DNA from: an uncultured Fodinibius sp. | Lineage (GTDB): Bacteria; Bacteroidota; Rhodothermia; Balneolales; Balneolaceae | Assembly (NCBI GenBank): GCA_913056455.1 | Contig: CAJXMJ010000002.1 | Span: 434,001-498,000, forward strand | Direction: 5' to 3' | Length of the DNA stretch: 64,000 nucleotides | In this document: positions 55,146 to 63,294 of the stretch, piece by piece | Layout: each line of letters opens with the position of its first letter | Numbering within the stretch: the first letter of the stretch is position 1 | Notes under the pieces: model-generated | What the model was told of the DNA's origin: nothing | Database searches by the model: none | Seen by the model: only the letters and a program-made list of their open reading frames with translations | Program-made: the position numbers and the translations under genes

Positions 55146-55332
55146 CTTATTTTTCATAAAATTCTACCAAACACTACCGGAAGGAGCCTTACTTTCTTTG
55201 ATAAGAAGGATTAATAACTTAATTATTTAGCAGATTAAATTAATCCAGGAATAACTTAAATATTTGTAACTCTGATTGTTTGAGGTTACTATTTGTCAAA
55301 ATAACTCATCTAAACTTGAGGGATTTAAAGCT

Positions 55333-56970
55333 ATGGTTAAGGGTACATTTAAAAACAACTTCTATTGTGTTTTAACGATCTTGCTTATGATGTTGGGCTT
55401 CTCTTTTAATCCTGCACAAGCCCAAGATTTCGAAGAGTGGAAAGAAAACTATCTCCAGGAATTTCAAGAGTTTCAAAATGAGTATGACAAGGAGTTCTAT
55501 GAGATGCTCCAAAAAGAATGGGAGGACTTTAAGTCTGAGCACAGCCCGGACTTCTATGAAAAACCGAAACCCAAACAAATTCCTGTCGCAAACGAACCCC
55601 AACCTACAGATCCCCAATCCAAAAAAACACAGGATAAAGCCGATCCAAAAACGGAAAACCCAAAGACCAGGGAGGATCAGCAATCTCCAGAAAAACACCA
55701 CCCTCAAAAAGAAAATGCCAAAAACACTCCTGAACGACCAGAGGATAAATCAACAAAGACCAAAAAAGGCCAGAAGATTAATGTTACTCCTAAATCCGTC
55801 AATCCCTCTAAAGGAATTACAACTACCTTCAATCCATCCATTAAAAAGGCCGAGGTTCGCTCAAGGCAGATACAATACTTTGGCATTCCAATTAACTATA
55901 AATATTACACTGCCTACGAAAAGCAATTAGAAAAACCCGTTAACCGTAAAGCCATTGCAGAATTTTGGAAGCATTTAAGTACCAAGGATTATCCGTCCTT
56001 CCTGGAACAAGTTCAGCAAGTAAAAAAGCAACTCTCGTTAAACGACTTTGGATATGCCCAACTACTGCATAATATTGGCACACAGATTTATGGGCAACAA
56101 ACAAATGAGGCTACCCTATTTACATGGTTTATGTTAACACAATCCGGTTTCGGCACCAAGGTAGCCTACAAAAACCACCAAGTACACCTGCTGGTCAAAG
56201 CCACACCACACGTTTTCCAAAAGTCGTTGACCATGAATGGGGCAAAATATTATGACATCCAGTTAGTCGAAGATAACAGAAGCCTTCCTGAAAGGTTTTA
56301 TACGTATAAAGGAAATCATGCTCAAAAGGAGGGGAAGCCTATCAACCTACTTTTTAAAGGACTTCCCACATTACAGCAGGAGCAAGAACAACGAAATCTG
56401 AAATTCACTTTTCGGGACTCCACTTATTCGATCAGTATTCCGGTGGATGTCCAAACCGTTAGCTACTTTAAGAATTATCCTCAAGCTGATTTAGACCTAT
56501 ATTTTAACAGCCAAATAGAAAATAGCGAAACACACTCGGCTTTGGTCCAATCCATAGAACCGCTGCTAAATGACAAATCTACCATCGAGCAGGTAAACCT
56601 GTTACTTCGTTTTACGCAGCGCTCTTTTGAATATCAGACCGACACCGAACAGTTTAATACTGAAAAAAAGATGTTCCCCGTTGAAACGCTTTACTATCCG
56701 GCATCAGATTGTGATGATCGCGCTATTATGCTTGGGTACTTACTGGATCAACTTACCGATCTCCACTATATCGTAGTACGTTATCCGGGGCATTTAACTC
56801 TTGCGGTTCATTTTCCCGACGAGAAACCAACCGGCGAACGCATTAACGATCCTATCACCTATAATGGAAAACGTTATTATGTTTCAGATCCTACATATTT
56901 TGGAGCTGATGCAGGGATGATCATGCCGGATTACCGCAACATACAACCTTCTGAAATATTTGACCTGTAG
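55333..56970 (+). CDS. Secreted transglutaminase-like protein with MltC-N-like head
   Basis: 545 residues from ATG 55333, chosen because GAGGGA lies 9 nt upstream and a signal peptide (ending PAQAQ) follows at once; a TTG 57 nt earlier is rejected. Residues ~31-69 (FEEWKENYLQEFQEFQNEY, KEFYEMLQKEWEDFKSEH) mirror the N-terminus of the MltC-like protein. A Lys/Pro/Gln/Glu linker (70-160) is followed by a papain-like transglutaminase fold near the C-terminus with Cys-His-Asp triad C460 (ASDCDDRAIM), H487 (YPGHLTLAV) and D519 (YVSDPTYFG). It probably acts in the periplasm as a peptidase or cross-linker; the substrate is unknown. Divergent from lpoB. Confidence 0.8.
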   Translation: MVKGTFKNNFYCVLTILLMMLGFSFNPAQAQDFEEWKENYLQEFQEFQNEYDKEFYEMLQKEWEDFKSEHSPDFYEKPKPKQIPVANEPQPTDPQSKKTQDKADPKTENPKTREDQQSPEKHHPQKENAKNTPERPEDKSTKTKKGQKINVTPKSVNPSKGITTTFNPSIKKAEVRSRQIQYFGIPINYKYYTAYEKQLEKPVNRKAIAEFWKHLSTKDYPSFLEQVQQVKKQLSLNDFGYAQLLHNIGTQIYGQQTNEATLFTWFMLTQSGFGTKVAYKNHQVHLLVKATPHVFQKSLTMNGAKYYDIQLVEDNRSLPERFYTYKGNHAQKEGKPINLLFKGLPTLQQEQEQRNLKFTFRDSTYSISIPVDVQTVSYFKNYPQADLDLYFNSQIENSETHSALVQSIEPLLNDKSTIEQVNLLLRFTQRSFEYQTDTEQFNTEKKMFPVETLYYPASDCDDRAIMLGYLLDQLTDLHYIVVRYPGHLTLAVHFPDEKPTGERINDPITYNGKRYYVSDPTYFGADAGMIMPDYRNIQPSEIFDL

Positions 56971-56979
56971 AGCGGCTGT

Positions 56980-58401
56980 TTACTTTTCAAATTCGATAAA
57001 GGCCTCTTCAATATTTTCCGGCTTTTCAGTAAACCTGCTAACGATCCATGTTGCCAGAAAGCTAAGTGCAAAAGCCGGAATTAATTCATACAGATTTTCT
57101 TTTAATACCGGAATATAGTACCACCCAATTGTTACTACCGTTCCGGTAATTAGTCCAGCAAAAATGCCCTTGCGGGTGGTTCCTTTCCAATACAAAGCAA
57201 GTATAGAAGTAGGACCAATCGCTGCTCCCAATCCGGCCCAAGCAAACAGCACTAACCAAAAAACCAACTCTTGAGCCACCAAACTAAAGACCAAAGCTAT
57301 AGCTACCAGAATGACAACAACAACCCGGCTGTAAAGCACCAGCTTTCGCTGGGTGATCTCCTGCCCTTTTTTGATAATCTTATCATATAAATCACGAACC
57401 ACCGATGATGCTGCCACCAGAAGCTGTGAATCTGCCGTAGACATGATCGCTGCAAAGATTGATGCGACTACGATCCCAAAAATTATGGGATGCAAATGCT
57501 CTTGTGCTAAAGCGGGATAAAGGTTTTCAGTATCGGCGGCCGGCAACAAGTCTACTTCGGGAAAATAAACCCTGCCTGCCAGACCTATAAATATAGCCCC
57601 CCAACCCATCAACACATTCCATATTGTACCCACAACTGCCGACCATTGCAACTGCTTAGGATCATCTATAGACATATAACGAGAAAGAATGTGCGGGTTC
57701 CCCGGCGAACCAAGTCCAATACCCAAAAAACCGAGAAGTCCACCAAAGCCAATAGCCATAGGATCCACAAATCCCGCCTCCATGCTATTTAGCTCTGATA
57801 AAACCTGAGGTAACCCACCTGCCTCCCAGATAGCAATAAAGGGCAGCACCACCAACGCAAAAATCATAAAAATAGCTTGAAACATATCGGTAAGACTAAC
57901 GGCCAAAAAGCCTCCCAATACTGTATATCCCATGATAATTATCGCTGTAAGAATGATGCCGTTTGTTTGCGTAAGTCCAAAGCTGGAGGCAAAAGCTTTA
58001 CCACCCGCAACAAATTGCGCCGAAACGTAACTGACCATAAAAATCAGGAATACCACTACCAGGGCAATGCGCAGATAGCCATTGTTGTCGTTGAATCGCT
58101 CGGCAAAAAAGTCGGGGACAGTTATGCAGTTATAGGTCTCCGAAAAATTCCGGAGCCTTCGGGCGTAATACAAAAAAAGAAACAGCTCAACGATAACATA
58201 CCCCATTACAGCCCAGACGGCCGAAGCTCCCTGAGCATAGGCCATGCCGGTTACTCCTACCAGAAGCCAGGCACTACGTCCCGATACCACAGCTGAGAGG
58301 GCTACCACAAAGCGATTTATCTGCCGCCCGCCGATAAAAAATTCGCTAATCCCTTCCGAGGAGAAGCGGGAAGAATATATTCCTATGCCAACGAGCAGCA
58401 A
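56980..58401 (-). CDS. Sodium:solute symporter (PutP-like) with disrupted start
   Basis: At least 473 residues of the SSS family: SEFFIGGRQINRFVVALSAV, SGRSAWLLVGVTGMAYAQG, AFASSFGLTQTNG, SLTDMFQAIFMIFALVVLP, GLGSPGNPHILSRYMSIDDP and IVASIFAAIMSTADSQLLVA, closest to sodium/proline symporters. The only canonical start in frame, a TTG at 58401, falls inside TM1. In frame upstream the sequence encodes the missing half of TM1 (DEYAVGAFVGYLLL) but reads ATG-GAT-TAA at 58470-58462: a stop at the third codon of the natural start. Either translation begins at a rare codon or the gene is mutated. It ends 10 bp from the convergent transglutaminase-like gene. Upstream is gdhA. Confidence 0.85.
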   Translation of the reverse strand: MLLVGIGIYSSRFSSEGISEFFIGGRQINRFVVALSAVVSGRSAWLLVGVTGMAYAQGASAVWAVMGYVIVELFLFLYYARRLRNFSETYNCITVPDFFAERFNDNNGYLRIALVVVFLIFMVSYVSAQFVAGGKAFASSFGLTQTNGIILTAIIIMGYTVLGGFLAVSLTDMFQAIFMIFALVVLPFIAIWEAGGLPQVLSELNSMEAGFVDPMAIGFGGLLGFLGIGLGSPGNPHILSRYMSIDDPKQLQWSAVVGTIWNVLMGWGAIFIGLAGRVYFPEVDLLPAADTENLYPALAQEHLHPIIFGIVVASIFAAIMSTADSQLLVAASSVVRDLYDKIIKKGQEITQRKLVLYSRVVVVILVAIALVFSLVAQELVFWLVLFAWAGLGAAIGPTSILALYWKGTTRKGIFAGLITGTVVTIGWYYIPVLKENLYELIPAFALSFLATWIVSRFTEKPENIEEAFIEFEK

Positions 58402-58432
58402 GAGATAGCCAACAAATGCACCAACCGCATAT

Positions 58433-58561
58433 TCATCTACCGCAATCGAGATGACCTGTGTTTAATCCATTATCCCGAAATTTTACACGATAAGATAAGG
58501 CCACTGCCAATCCGATGATGAGCAGTGGCACAACAAACATTATTAGATAAAATGAGGTCAT
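58433..58561 (-). CDS. Small single-TM peptide between gdhA and symporter
   Basis: 42 residues from ATG 58561: a hydrophobic stretch (YLIMFVVPLLIIGLAVALSY) followed by basic RVKFRDN and a polar tail. It lies 37 bp after the gdhA stop and overlaps the disrupted symporter start region in another frame. Small one-TM proteins that assist sodium:solute symporters are known, so it may be such an accessory subunit. No Shine-Dalgarno site. Coding status is uncertain. Confidence 0.45.
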   Translation of the reverse strand: MTSFYLIMFVVPLLIIGLAVALSYRVKFRDNGLNTGHLDCGR

Positions 58562-58598
58562 AACTAACGAAGCATATTATCGCTGAATCAAAGACTAA

Positions 58599-60002
58599 TT
58601 ATGGGAAAATACCCATCTGATTGTAGATGATACCAACCTTATTAATTGCACTTAGGAAAGCTGCTGTACGAAGGTCAATTCCATGTTCTTTGCGCAACTC
58701 ATTCAGCTCGTTATAAGAGTTTATCATTGTTTCTTCGAGACCGGAGTCTACCAAATCTTTTTCATCTGCACCCTGAGCCAGTACGCCCATTTCTGCTTCT
58801 GAAAAAGTACGGTCAGAAATATTTTCAATGACATTTAGTATTTTGCGATAACTACTTTCCTCAAATCGTTTTTCCATGCGTCCAAAGCGGACGTGAGAAA
58901 GATTTTTCAACCACTCAAAATATGATACCGTTACCCCTCCTGCATTCAAATAGCTATCGGGTAATATAAGTGCCCCTTTTTCTTTTAAAATATTGTGGGC
59001 ATTAGCCGTAGTTGGGCCGTTAGCCGCTTCACCTATAATCTTTGCCTGAATATTGGAAGCATTCTCTTCATTAATCTGATTTTCAAGTGCAGCCGGTATC
59101 AGGATATCGCATTCAGCTTCTAAAACTGCAGTATTACTTTCAAGCTCTTTGGTATCCCCAAACCCTATTATGGAACCAGTGTCTTCTCGATACTCCATTA
59201 GGCTTTCAAGATCTATTCCCTCAGAGTCATAAATAGATCCTTCAATTTCCGCCACCCCGACCATAATTGCACCGCCTTGTATCATATTCTGGGCTGCATG
59301 ATAGCCTACATTTCCGAGTCCCTGAATAACAAAAGTCTTGCCTTCCAACCCAGGCTCCAATCCGAGATCTTCCATATCCTCTTTGTTCTTACAAGCTTCC
59401 CGTATCCCGAAATAAACGCCACGGCCAGTTGCTTCGGTGCGTCCGCGCACCCCGCCCTGGGGAATTGGCTTTCCTGTTACACAGGCTTCCGCATTAATAT
59501 CCGACTTTAACTGTCGATAGGTATCCAGGATCCATCCCATTTCACGGGCACCGGTACCGTAGTCGGGAGCCGGAACATCAGACCCCGGTCCCAAAAAGTC
59601 TTTTTTGATCAGCTCATAGGTATAGCGGCGGGTAATGCGTTCAATTTCATCATCCGAAAATCGAGATTTATCAATTTTTATGCCTCCTTTAGCCCCACCA
59701 AAAGGAACATCAACAACAGCACACTTATACGTCATGAGTGCCGCCAAAGCCATCGTTTCATCTTCATTTACAGTAGTACTAAAGCGAATTCCTCCCTTCG
59801 TCGGCAATTTATGGTGGCTATGTTCTACCCGCCAGCCGTGAATTACTTCGATAGACCCATCATCGCGTTCAAGCGGAAAAGTAATATGGTAAACGTTATT
59901 ACATATTTTAATTTGATCAAGCAGCCCCTGATCAAACTTAGAATATTTGGCTGCTATATCGAAGGCTTTATTAACCTGAGCAAAAAATTTATAATCGGAC
60001 AT
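58599..60002 (-). CDS. gdhA: Glutamate dehydrogenase (Glu/Leu/Phe/Val dehydrogenase family)
   Basis: 467 residues. Substrate-binding and catalytic lysines are in WRVEHSHHKLPTKGGIRFS, ALAALMTYKCAVVDVPFGG and AKGGIKID; the cofactor fold has TFVIQGLGNVGYHAAQNM, and GGVTVSYFEWLKN is the C-terminal signature. It converts glutamate to 2-oxoglutarate and ammonia; the NAD/NADP preference is not read. It is upstream of a small TM peptide and a PutP-like symporter on the same strand, suggesting joint glutamate/proline use. Confidence 0.94.
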   Translation of the reverse strand: MSDYKFFAQVNKAFDIAAKYSKFDQGLLDQIKICNNVYHITFPLERDDGSIEVIHGWRVEHSHHKLPTKGGIRFSTTVNEDETMALAALMTYKCAVVDVPFGGAKGGIKIDKSRFSDDEIERITRRYTYELIKKDFLGPGSDVPAPDYGTGAREMGWILDTYRQLKSDINAEACVTGKPIPQGGVRGRTEATGRGVYFGIREACKNKEDMEDLGLEPGLEGKTFVIQGLGNVGYHAAQNMIQGGAIMVGVAEIEGSIYDSEGIDLESLMEYREDTGSIIGFGDTKELESNTAVLEAECDILIPAALENQINEENASNIQAKIIGEAANGPTTANAHNILKEKGALILPDSYLNAGGVTVSYFEWLKNLSHVRFGRMEKRFEESSYRKILNVIENISDRTFSEAEMGVLAQGADEKDLVDSGLEETMINSYNELNELRKEHGIDLRTAAFLSAINKVGIIYNQMGIFP

Positions 60003-60094
60003 AAAAAGGGTTTTTAGCTGATGTAATATTTTTAAAAATCTTAGAATCTCATTAGATCGACAATCGCAATATTATTACAGAGTGTCAACATTTA

Positions 60095-60622
60095 TTACCC
60101 CTGTTTAAACATGGCCGTATGAACTTTCTTCCACTGCTTGGGTTTTCCATCCGTATGCATTAGCACTACCTTTTTAGCAGTAAACCGGATATAAAATTCA
60201 CGACCTACATTGTTAAGAATTTTCTCTTTCTGAGGCTGACTCAAATCCCCGTATAGCAAGCTGAGATGTGGCATATAATCATTTTTGTATTCATCCGGAC
60301 AATCAAATAAGCGACATGCATTATCATGCAGATGGGTGAGTCCTTCATTTTGTTCTACATGGATAAATAGCGATTGGTAAAAGGTGTTTAGGTATCCGGC
60401 TTTAGTAAGTTTCAATTCAAATGGAATTACCGATGAGGCCAGTGTATCTGTTAGGGCTTCAAGTTCTGTTTTTGACGCTGTTAGTCCCCCAAGAAGGGTT
60501 ACATGAGGCGAAAACACAGGGGTCTCATACTTTCTACTAAGCTCTTTAATACGCTGCTGTAATTTATAGGCTGTATCACCTGTGGGTTCCAACCATAGTG
60601 AATATGTTGTGGATTGTTCCAT
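60095..60622 (-). CDS. 2H phosphoesterase / cyclic phosphodiesterase
   Basis: 175 residues with the two HxT/S motifs of the 2H superfamily: H40-V-T42 (SPHVTLLGG) and H119-L-S121 (MPHLSLLYG), at the usual spacing. The rest resembles the 2'-5' RNA ligase / cyclic nucleotide phosphodiesterase (CPDase) group. It likely opens 2',3'-cyclic phosphates on RNA ends or ADP-ribose 1'',2''-cyclic phosphate; the substrate cannot be assigned. No signal peptide. Stands between gdhA and an unknown membrane protein. Confidence 0.82.
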   Translation of the reverse strand: MEQSTTYSLWLEPTGDTAYKLQQRIKELSRKYETPVFSPHVTLLGGLTASKTELEALTDTLASSVIPFELKLTKAGYLNTFYQSLFIHVEQNEGLTHLHDNACRLFDCPDEYKNDYMPHLSLLYGDLSQPQKEKILNNVGREFYIRFTAKKVVLMHTDGKPKQWKKVHTAMFKQG

Positions 60623-60723
60623 AGCTATGACTCATTATCCCTCTGAAAGATTAAATATTTCCTGCATTAAATATACAGTAAACCAGCCCTTTTGAAACAG
60701 TGCGAATTAAATTAAAACAATCT

Positions 60724-61494
60724 CTACTTATTTAGTGGCAAATAAACATGCAAATGATCTGCAGTGCCCACATGACGAATCGTTGACAATCCGAGAAGTT
60801 TAAACGAATATTCAAATACCCAGCTCTCCCATTCTGACCGCCCTCTGGTACGTAAATCAACAGCATGGACATAACCACTCGGCTGCACGTAATGCAGCGA
60901 TTGTTTATTCTCGGAGAGCCCCATTCGCTGATAGTCTTCCGAGCTGCGTTGGATATCCGTTATAACGACATCACTATCTGCAAGCGTAACAGTCGTTAGG
61001 GCAACCCGCATTATGGGATGTAATGAACGATAATAGGAGTGTATCTCTTCCGTTTTCGTATTAAGGCTCGAATAATACAACACTCCATAAAACGTATAAG
61101 CTGCCACAATCATTAAAACTCCCTGTAACATATACTTCAGAGCTTTATTTCCCATCCCAAATTTGTAGACGAAAATACCTCCATAAAGCAATAATAATAT
61201 CACCGTTACCATACACCCGATCGAGAGGGCTACCCATCCGTTTGTTTGATAGGTGTTGTACATATATATCGAAGTCCTGACAAGCAGAAAAAAAGGAAGA
61301 ACTAAAGCTAGTATTCCCAATAAAATGCTTAACACCATCTTCTTCCAAGAAAACGAAGAATCACTTGGCCGATTGCTTTCGAGTTCTTGCAACTGCTGAT
61401 CAAACTGATCATTCAATTTTTTGAGCTGATTAAAAGATAGGCTCTGCTTTTTATCCATGGGTGTTGTGATATAACTAACGTCCACTTTTTCCAC
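60724..61494 (-). CDS. Membrane protein with possible M15-like zinc domain
   Basis: 256 residues. A charged N-terminal coiled-coil (SFNQLKKLNDQFDQQLQELE, 20-40) leads to three TM helices (about 53-73, 87-110, 121-141). The C-terminal domain (150-256) ends with HAVDLRTRGRSEWESW and TADHLHVYLPL: H210, D213 and D246/H247/H249 lie at positions resembling the zinc ligands of D-Ala-D-Ala-type (M15) peptidases. The spacing H-x2-D differs from the usual SxHxxGxAxD. The fold is not confirmed. An internal ATG at 61458 could be the start. Possibly a wall-facing peptidase; unknown. Confidence 0.55.
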   Translation of the reverse strand: MEKVDVSYITTPMDKKQSLSFNQLKKLNDQFDQQLQELESNRPSDSSFSWKKMVLSILLGILALVLPFFLLVRTSIYMYNTYQTNGWVALSIGCMVTVILLLLYGGIFVYKFGMGNKALKYMLQGVLMIVAAYTFYGVLYYSSLNTKTEEIHSYYRSLHPIMRVALTTVTLADSDVVITDIQRSSEDYQRMGLSENKQSLHYVQPSGYVHAVDLRTRGRSEWESWVFEYSFKLLGLSTIRHVGTADHLHVYLPLNK

Positions 61495-61525
61495 GACCGA
61501 CCAAAAGAGAAGTTACATCACTCTA

Positions 61526-61560
61526 AAATAAAAAAGGGTCCTGGTCGAAACCAGAACCCC
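61526..61560 (-). terminator. Rho-independent terminator after GlsB/YeaQ-like gene
   Basis: On the minus strand GGGTTCTGGT / ACCAGGACCC form a 10-bp stem (one mismatch) with a tetraloop TTCG, followed by TTTTTTATTTT. It ends the GlsB/YeaQ-like transcript. Confidence 0.88.
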
Positions 61561-61673
61561 AGTACAACTCATCACAATCCCTGCTGCTAATTAAATAAAT
61601 TTTGGATAACAATCCAATCTATCTCAAAAAATAATGCCGAACTTGAGTGCCCTTTAATTAGCAAAAAACAGAA

Positions 61674-61937
61674 CTACGCGTGTCCCTCATCAGATTGTAA
61701 ATAAAAAACATTCAAAATAAACAGAACCGCTATGCTCCCTAAAAAGCCAAATACTAAACTTCCCGGCATATTAATCAGTATGGCTGCGCTTCCAATGACA
61801 ACCGCCCCGATGACACCGGCAATGAGGTTGGGTACAAGCTCAACGCCTTGTTTCCAAATACTCACCTTGGTAAGTGCTCCGGCTATCATACCAGCAGATA
61901 TTAGCCAGAATATCATAGTCCCATTTAATTCTTCCAT
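61674..61937 (-). CDS. GlsB/YeaQ/YmgE-like small membrane protein
   Basis: 87 residues with three hydrophobic helices (about 8-26, 35-55, 60-78) and Gly spacing (MIAGALTKVS, NLIAGVIGAVVIG, GSLVFGFLGSIAVLF) reminiscent of the transglycosylase-associated/GlsB/YeaQ/YmgE stress protein family. The usual N-terminal GxxAG motif (here AGMIAGAL) is partially kept. The gene is monocistronic with its own terminator. The family's molecular role is poorly known; similarity is moderate. Confidence 0.6.
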   Translation of the reverse strand: MEELNGTMIFWLISAGMIAGALTKVSIWKQGVELVPNLIAGVIGAVVIGSAAILINMPGSLVFGFLGSIAVLFILNVFYLQSDEGHA

Positions 61938-62070
61938 TCCATCTCATATTTTATTTTTAAAATGATTTACACAAAAAATATACTTTTTTAATCGATTTTG
62001 GAACCGATTTTTTTACTATAAATCTATCCTGATCCCGTATATTACTTAATATTCTCTCAATTGTTGTTCA

Positions 62071-63156
62071 ATGGACGAATCAGACATCCGTAAAATTATC
62101 CATATTGATATGGATGCCTTTTATGCATCTGTTGAGCAGCGTGATTTCCCCGAGTATCGAGGCAAACCCGTAATTGTAGGAGGATCACCCGAGGGACGCG
62201 GAGTCGTGGCTGCCGCCAGCTACGAAGTTCGAAAGTACGGCGTTCATTCGGCTATGCCTGCAGCCAAAGCCGTTCGCTTATGTCCGCATGCCATTTTCGT
62301 GAAACCCCGTTTTGACGTTTATCGCAAAGTATCAGAACAGATAAGGGAAATATTCTTTGAGTTTACAGATCTTGTTGAACCGCTCTCGCTCGACGAAGCC
62401 TATCTTGATGTCACCGAAAACCACATTAACCTGCCCTCTGCCACGCTGATTGCAAAAAAGATTCGCAAACGTATCAAAGAAAAGACCCGGCTTACTGCAT
62501 CAGCAGGCGTAGCACATAATAAATTTCTGGCCAAAGTAGCTTCAGACCTGGACAAGCCCGACGGACTTGCAGTGATTCTCCCCGAGGATGCTCAGGATTT
62601 TTTAGAGAAGCTCGAGATAGGCGAATTCTATGGGATAGGAGAGGCCACCGAATCTAAAATGAAATCCCTGGGCATTTATACGGGGAAAGATTTAAAGGAA
62701 TGGTCGGAAATTGATCTAGTTAATGAGTTTGGCAAAACAGGCCGGTATTACTATCGTATTGTCCGAGGTGTCGATAATAGGCAGGTAAAACCCCACCGCA
62801 CACGCAAATCGATAGGAAAAGAACGCACCTTTTCAGAAGATGTCGATGACCTTGGGTGGGTTAATAACTTTTTGCGGGAACTATCCGAGAAAATTGCCCA
62901 GAGCATGAAGGACAAAAATGCTGCCGGAAAAACCGTGACGCTTAAAGTGCGATACGACGATTTTGAAACCATCACCCGCAGCACCTCTTTCAGTCATTAT
63001 ATTAACGATGCTGAAGACATTGCCCATACTGCTATTACACTGCTTGAAGAAACACAGGTAGGGGAACGTAAAGTACGTCTGCTTGGCATAACCCTTTCGA
63101 ACTTAAACCTGAACGAAAAAGGACATTTCAAGCAGTTGGAAATTCCCTTTGAATAA
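62071..63156 (+). CDS. dinB: DNA polymerase IV (Y-family)
   Basis: Translesion polymerase. 361 residues with IIHIDMDAFYASVEQRD (catalytic D and steric gate F), PVIVGGSPEGRGVVAAASYE, VRKYGVHSAM, and the second acidic motif VEPLSLDEAYLDVT; SAGVAHNKFLAKVASDLDKP follows, with a little-finger domain from ~245 (GKERTFSEDVDD). The end, FKQLEIPFE, is a candidate clamp-binding motif (Q-x-x-I/L-x-x-F). No lexA-like box was identified upstream. Length is typical. Confidence 0.95.
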   Translation: MDESDIRKIIHIDMDAFYASVEQRDFPEYRGKPVIVGGSPEGRGVVAAASYEVRKYGVHSAMPAAKAVRLCPHAIFVKPRFDVYRKVSEQIREIFFEFTDLVEPLSLDEAYLDVTENHINLPSATLIAKKIRKRIKEKTRLTASAGVAHNKFLAKVASDLDKPDGLAVILPEDAQDFLEKLEIGEFYGIGEATESKMKSLGIYTGKDLKEWSEIDLVNEFGKTGRYYYRIVRGVDNRQVKPHRTRKSIGKERTFSEDVDDLGWVNNFLRELSEKIAQSMKDKNAAGKTVTLKVRYDDFETITRSTSFSHYINDAEDIAHTAITLLEETQVGERKVRLLGITLSNLNLNEKGHFKQLEIPFE

Positions 63157-63294
63157 ATCGTCTGTAGGTTACCACCTATCCACCCTGATATTCAACCCCA
63201 CACAACTCTTGATACCAACTTTTTTTCCTTATCTTTAGCAGCAATAATGACTCATACGAATCCGCGCATATCAACGGCAAACGCCACTTTTAAA

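Noticed and set aside
61989-62013. AATCG ... CGATT followed by T-run upstream of dinB
   Set aside because: Five-base-pair stem only; no upstream plus-strand gene to terminate.
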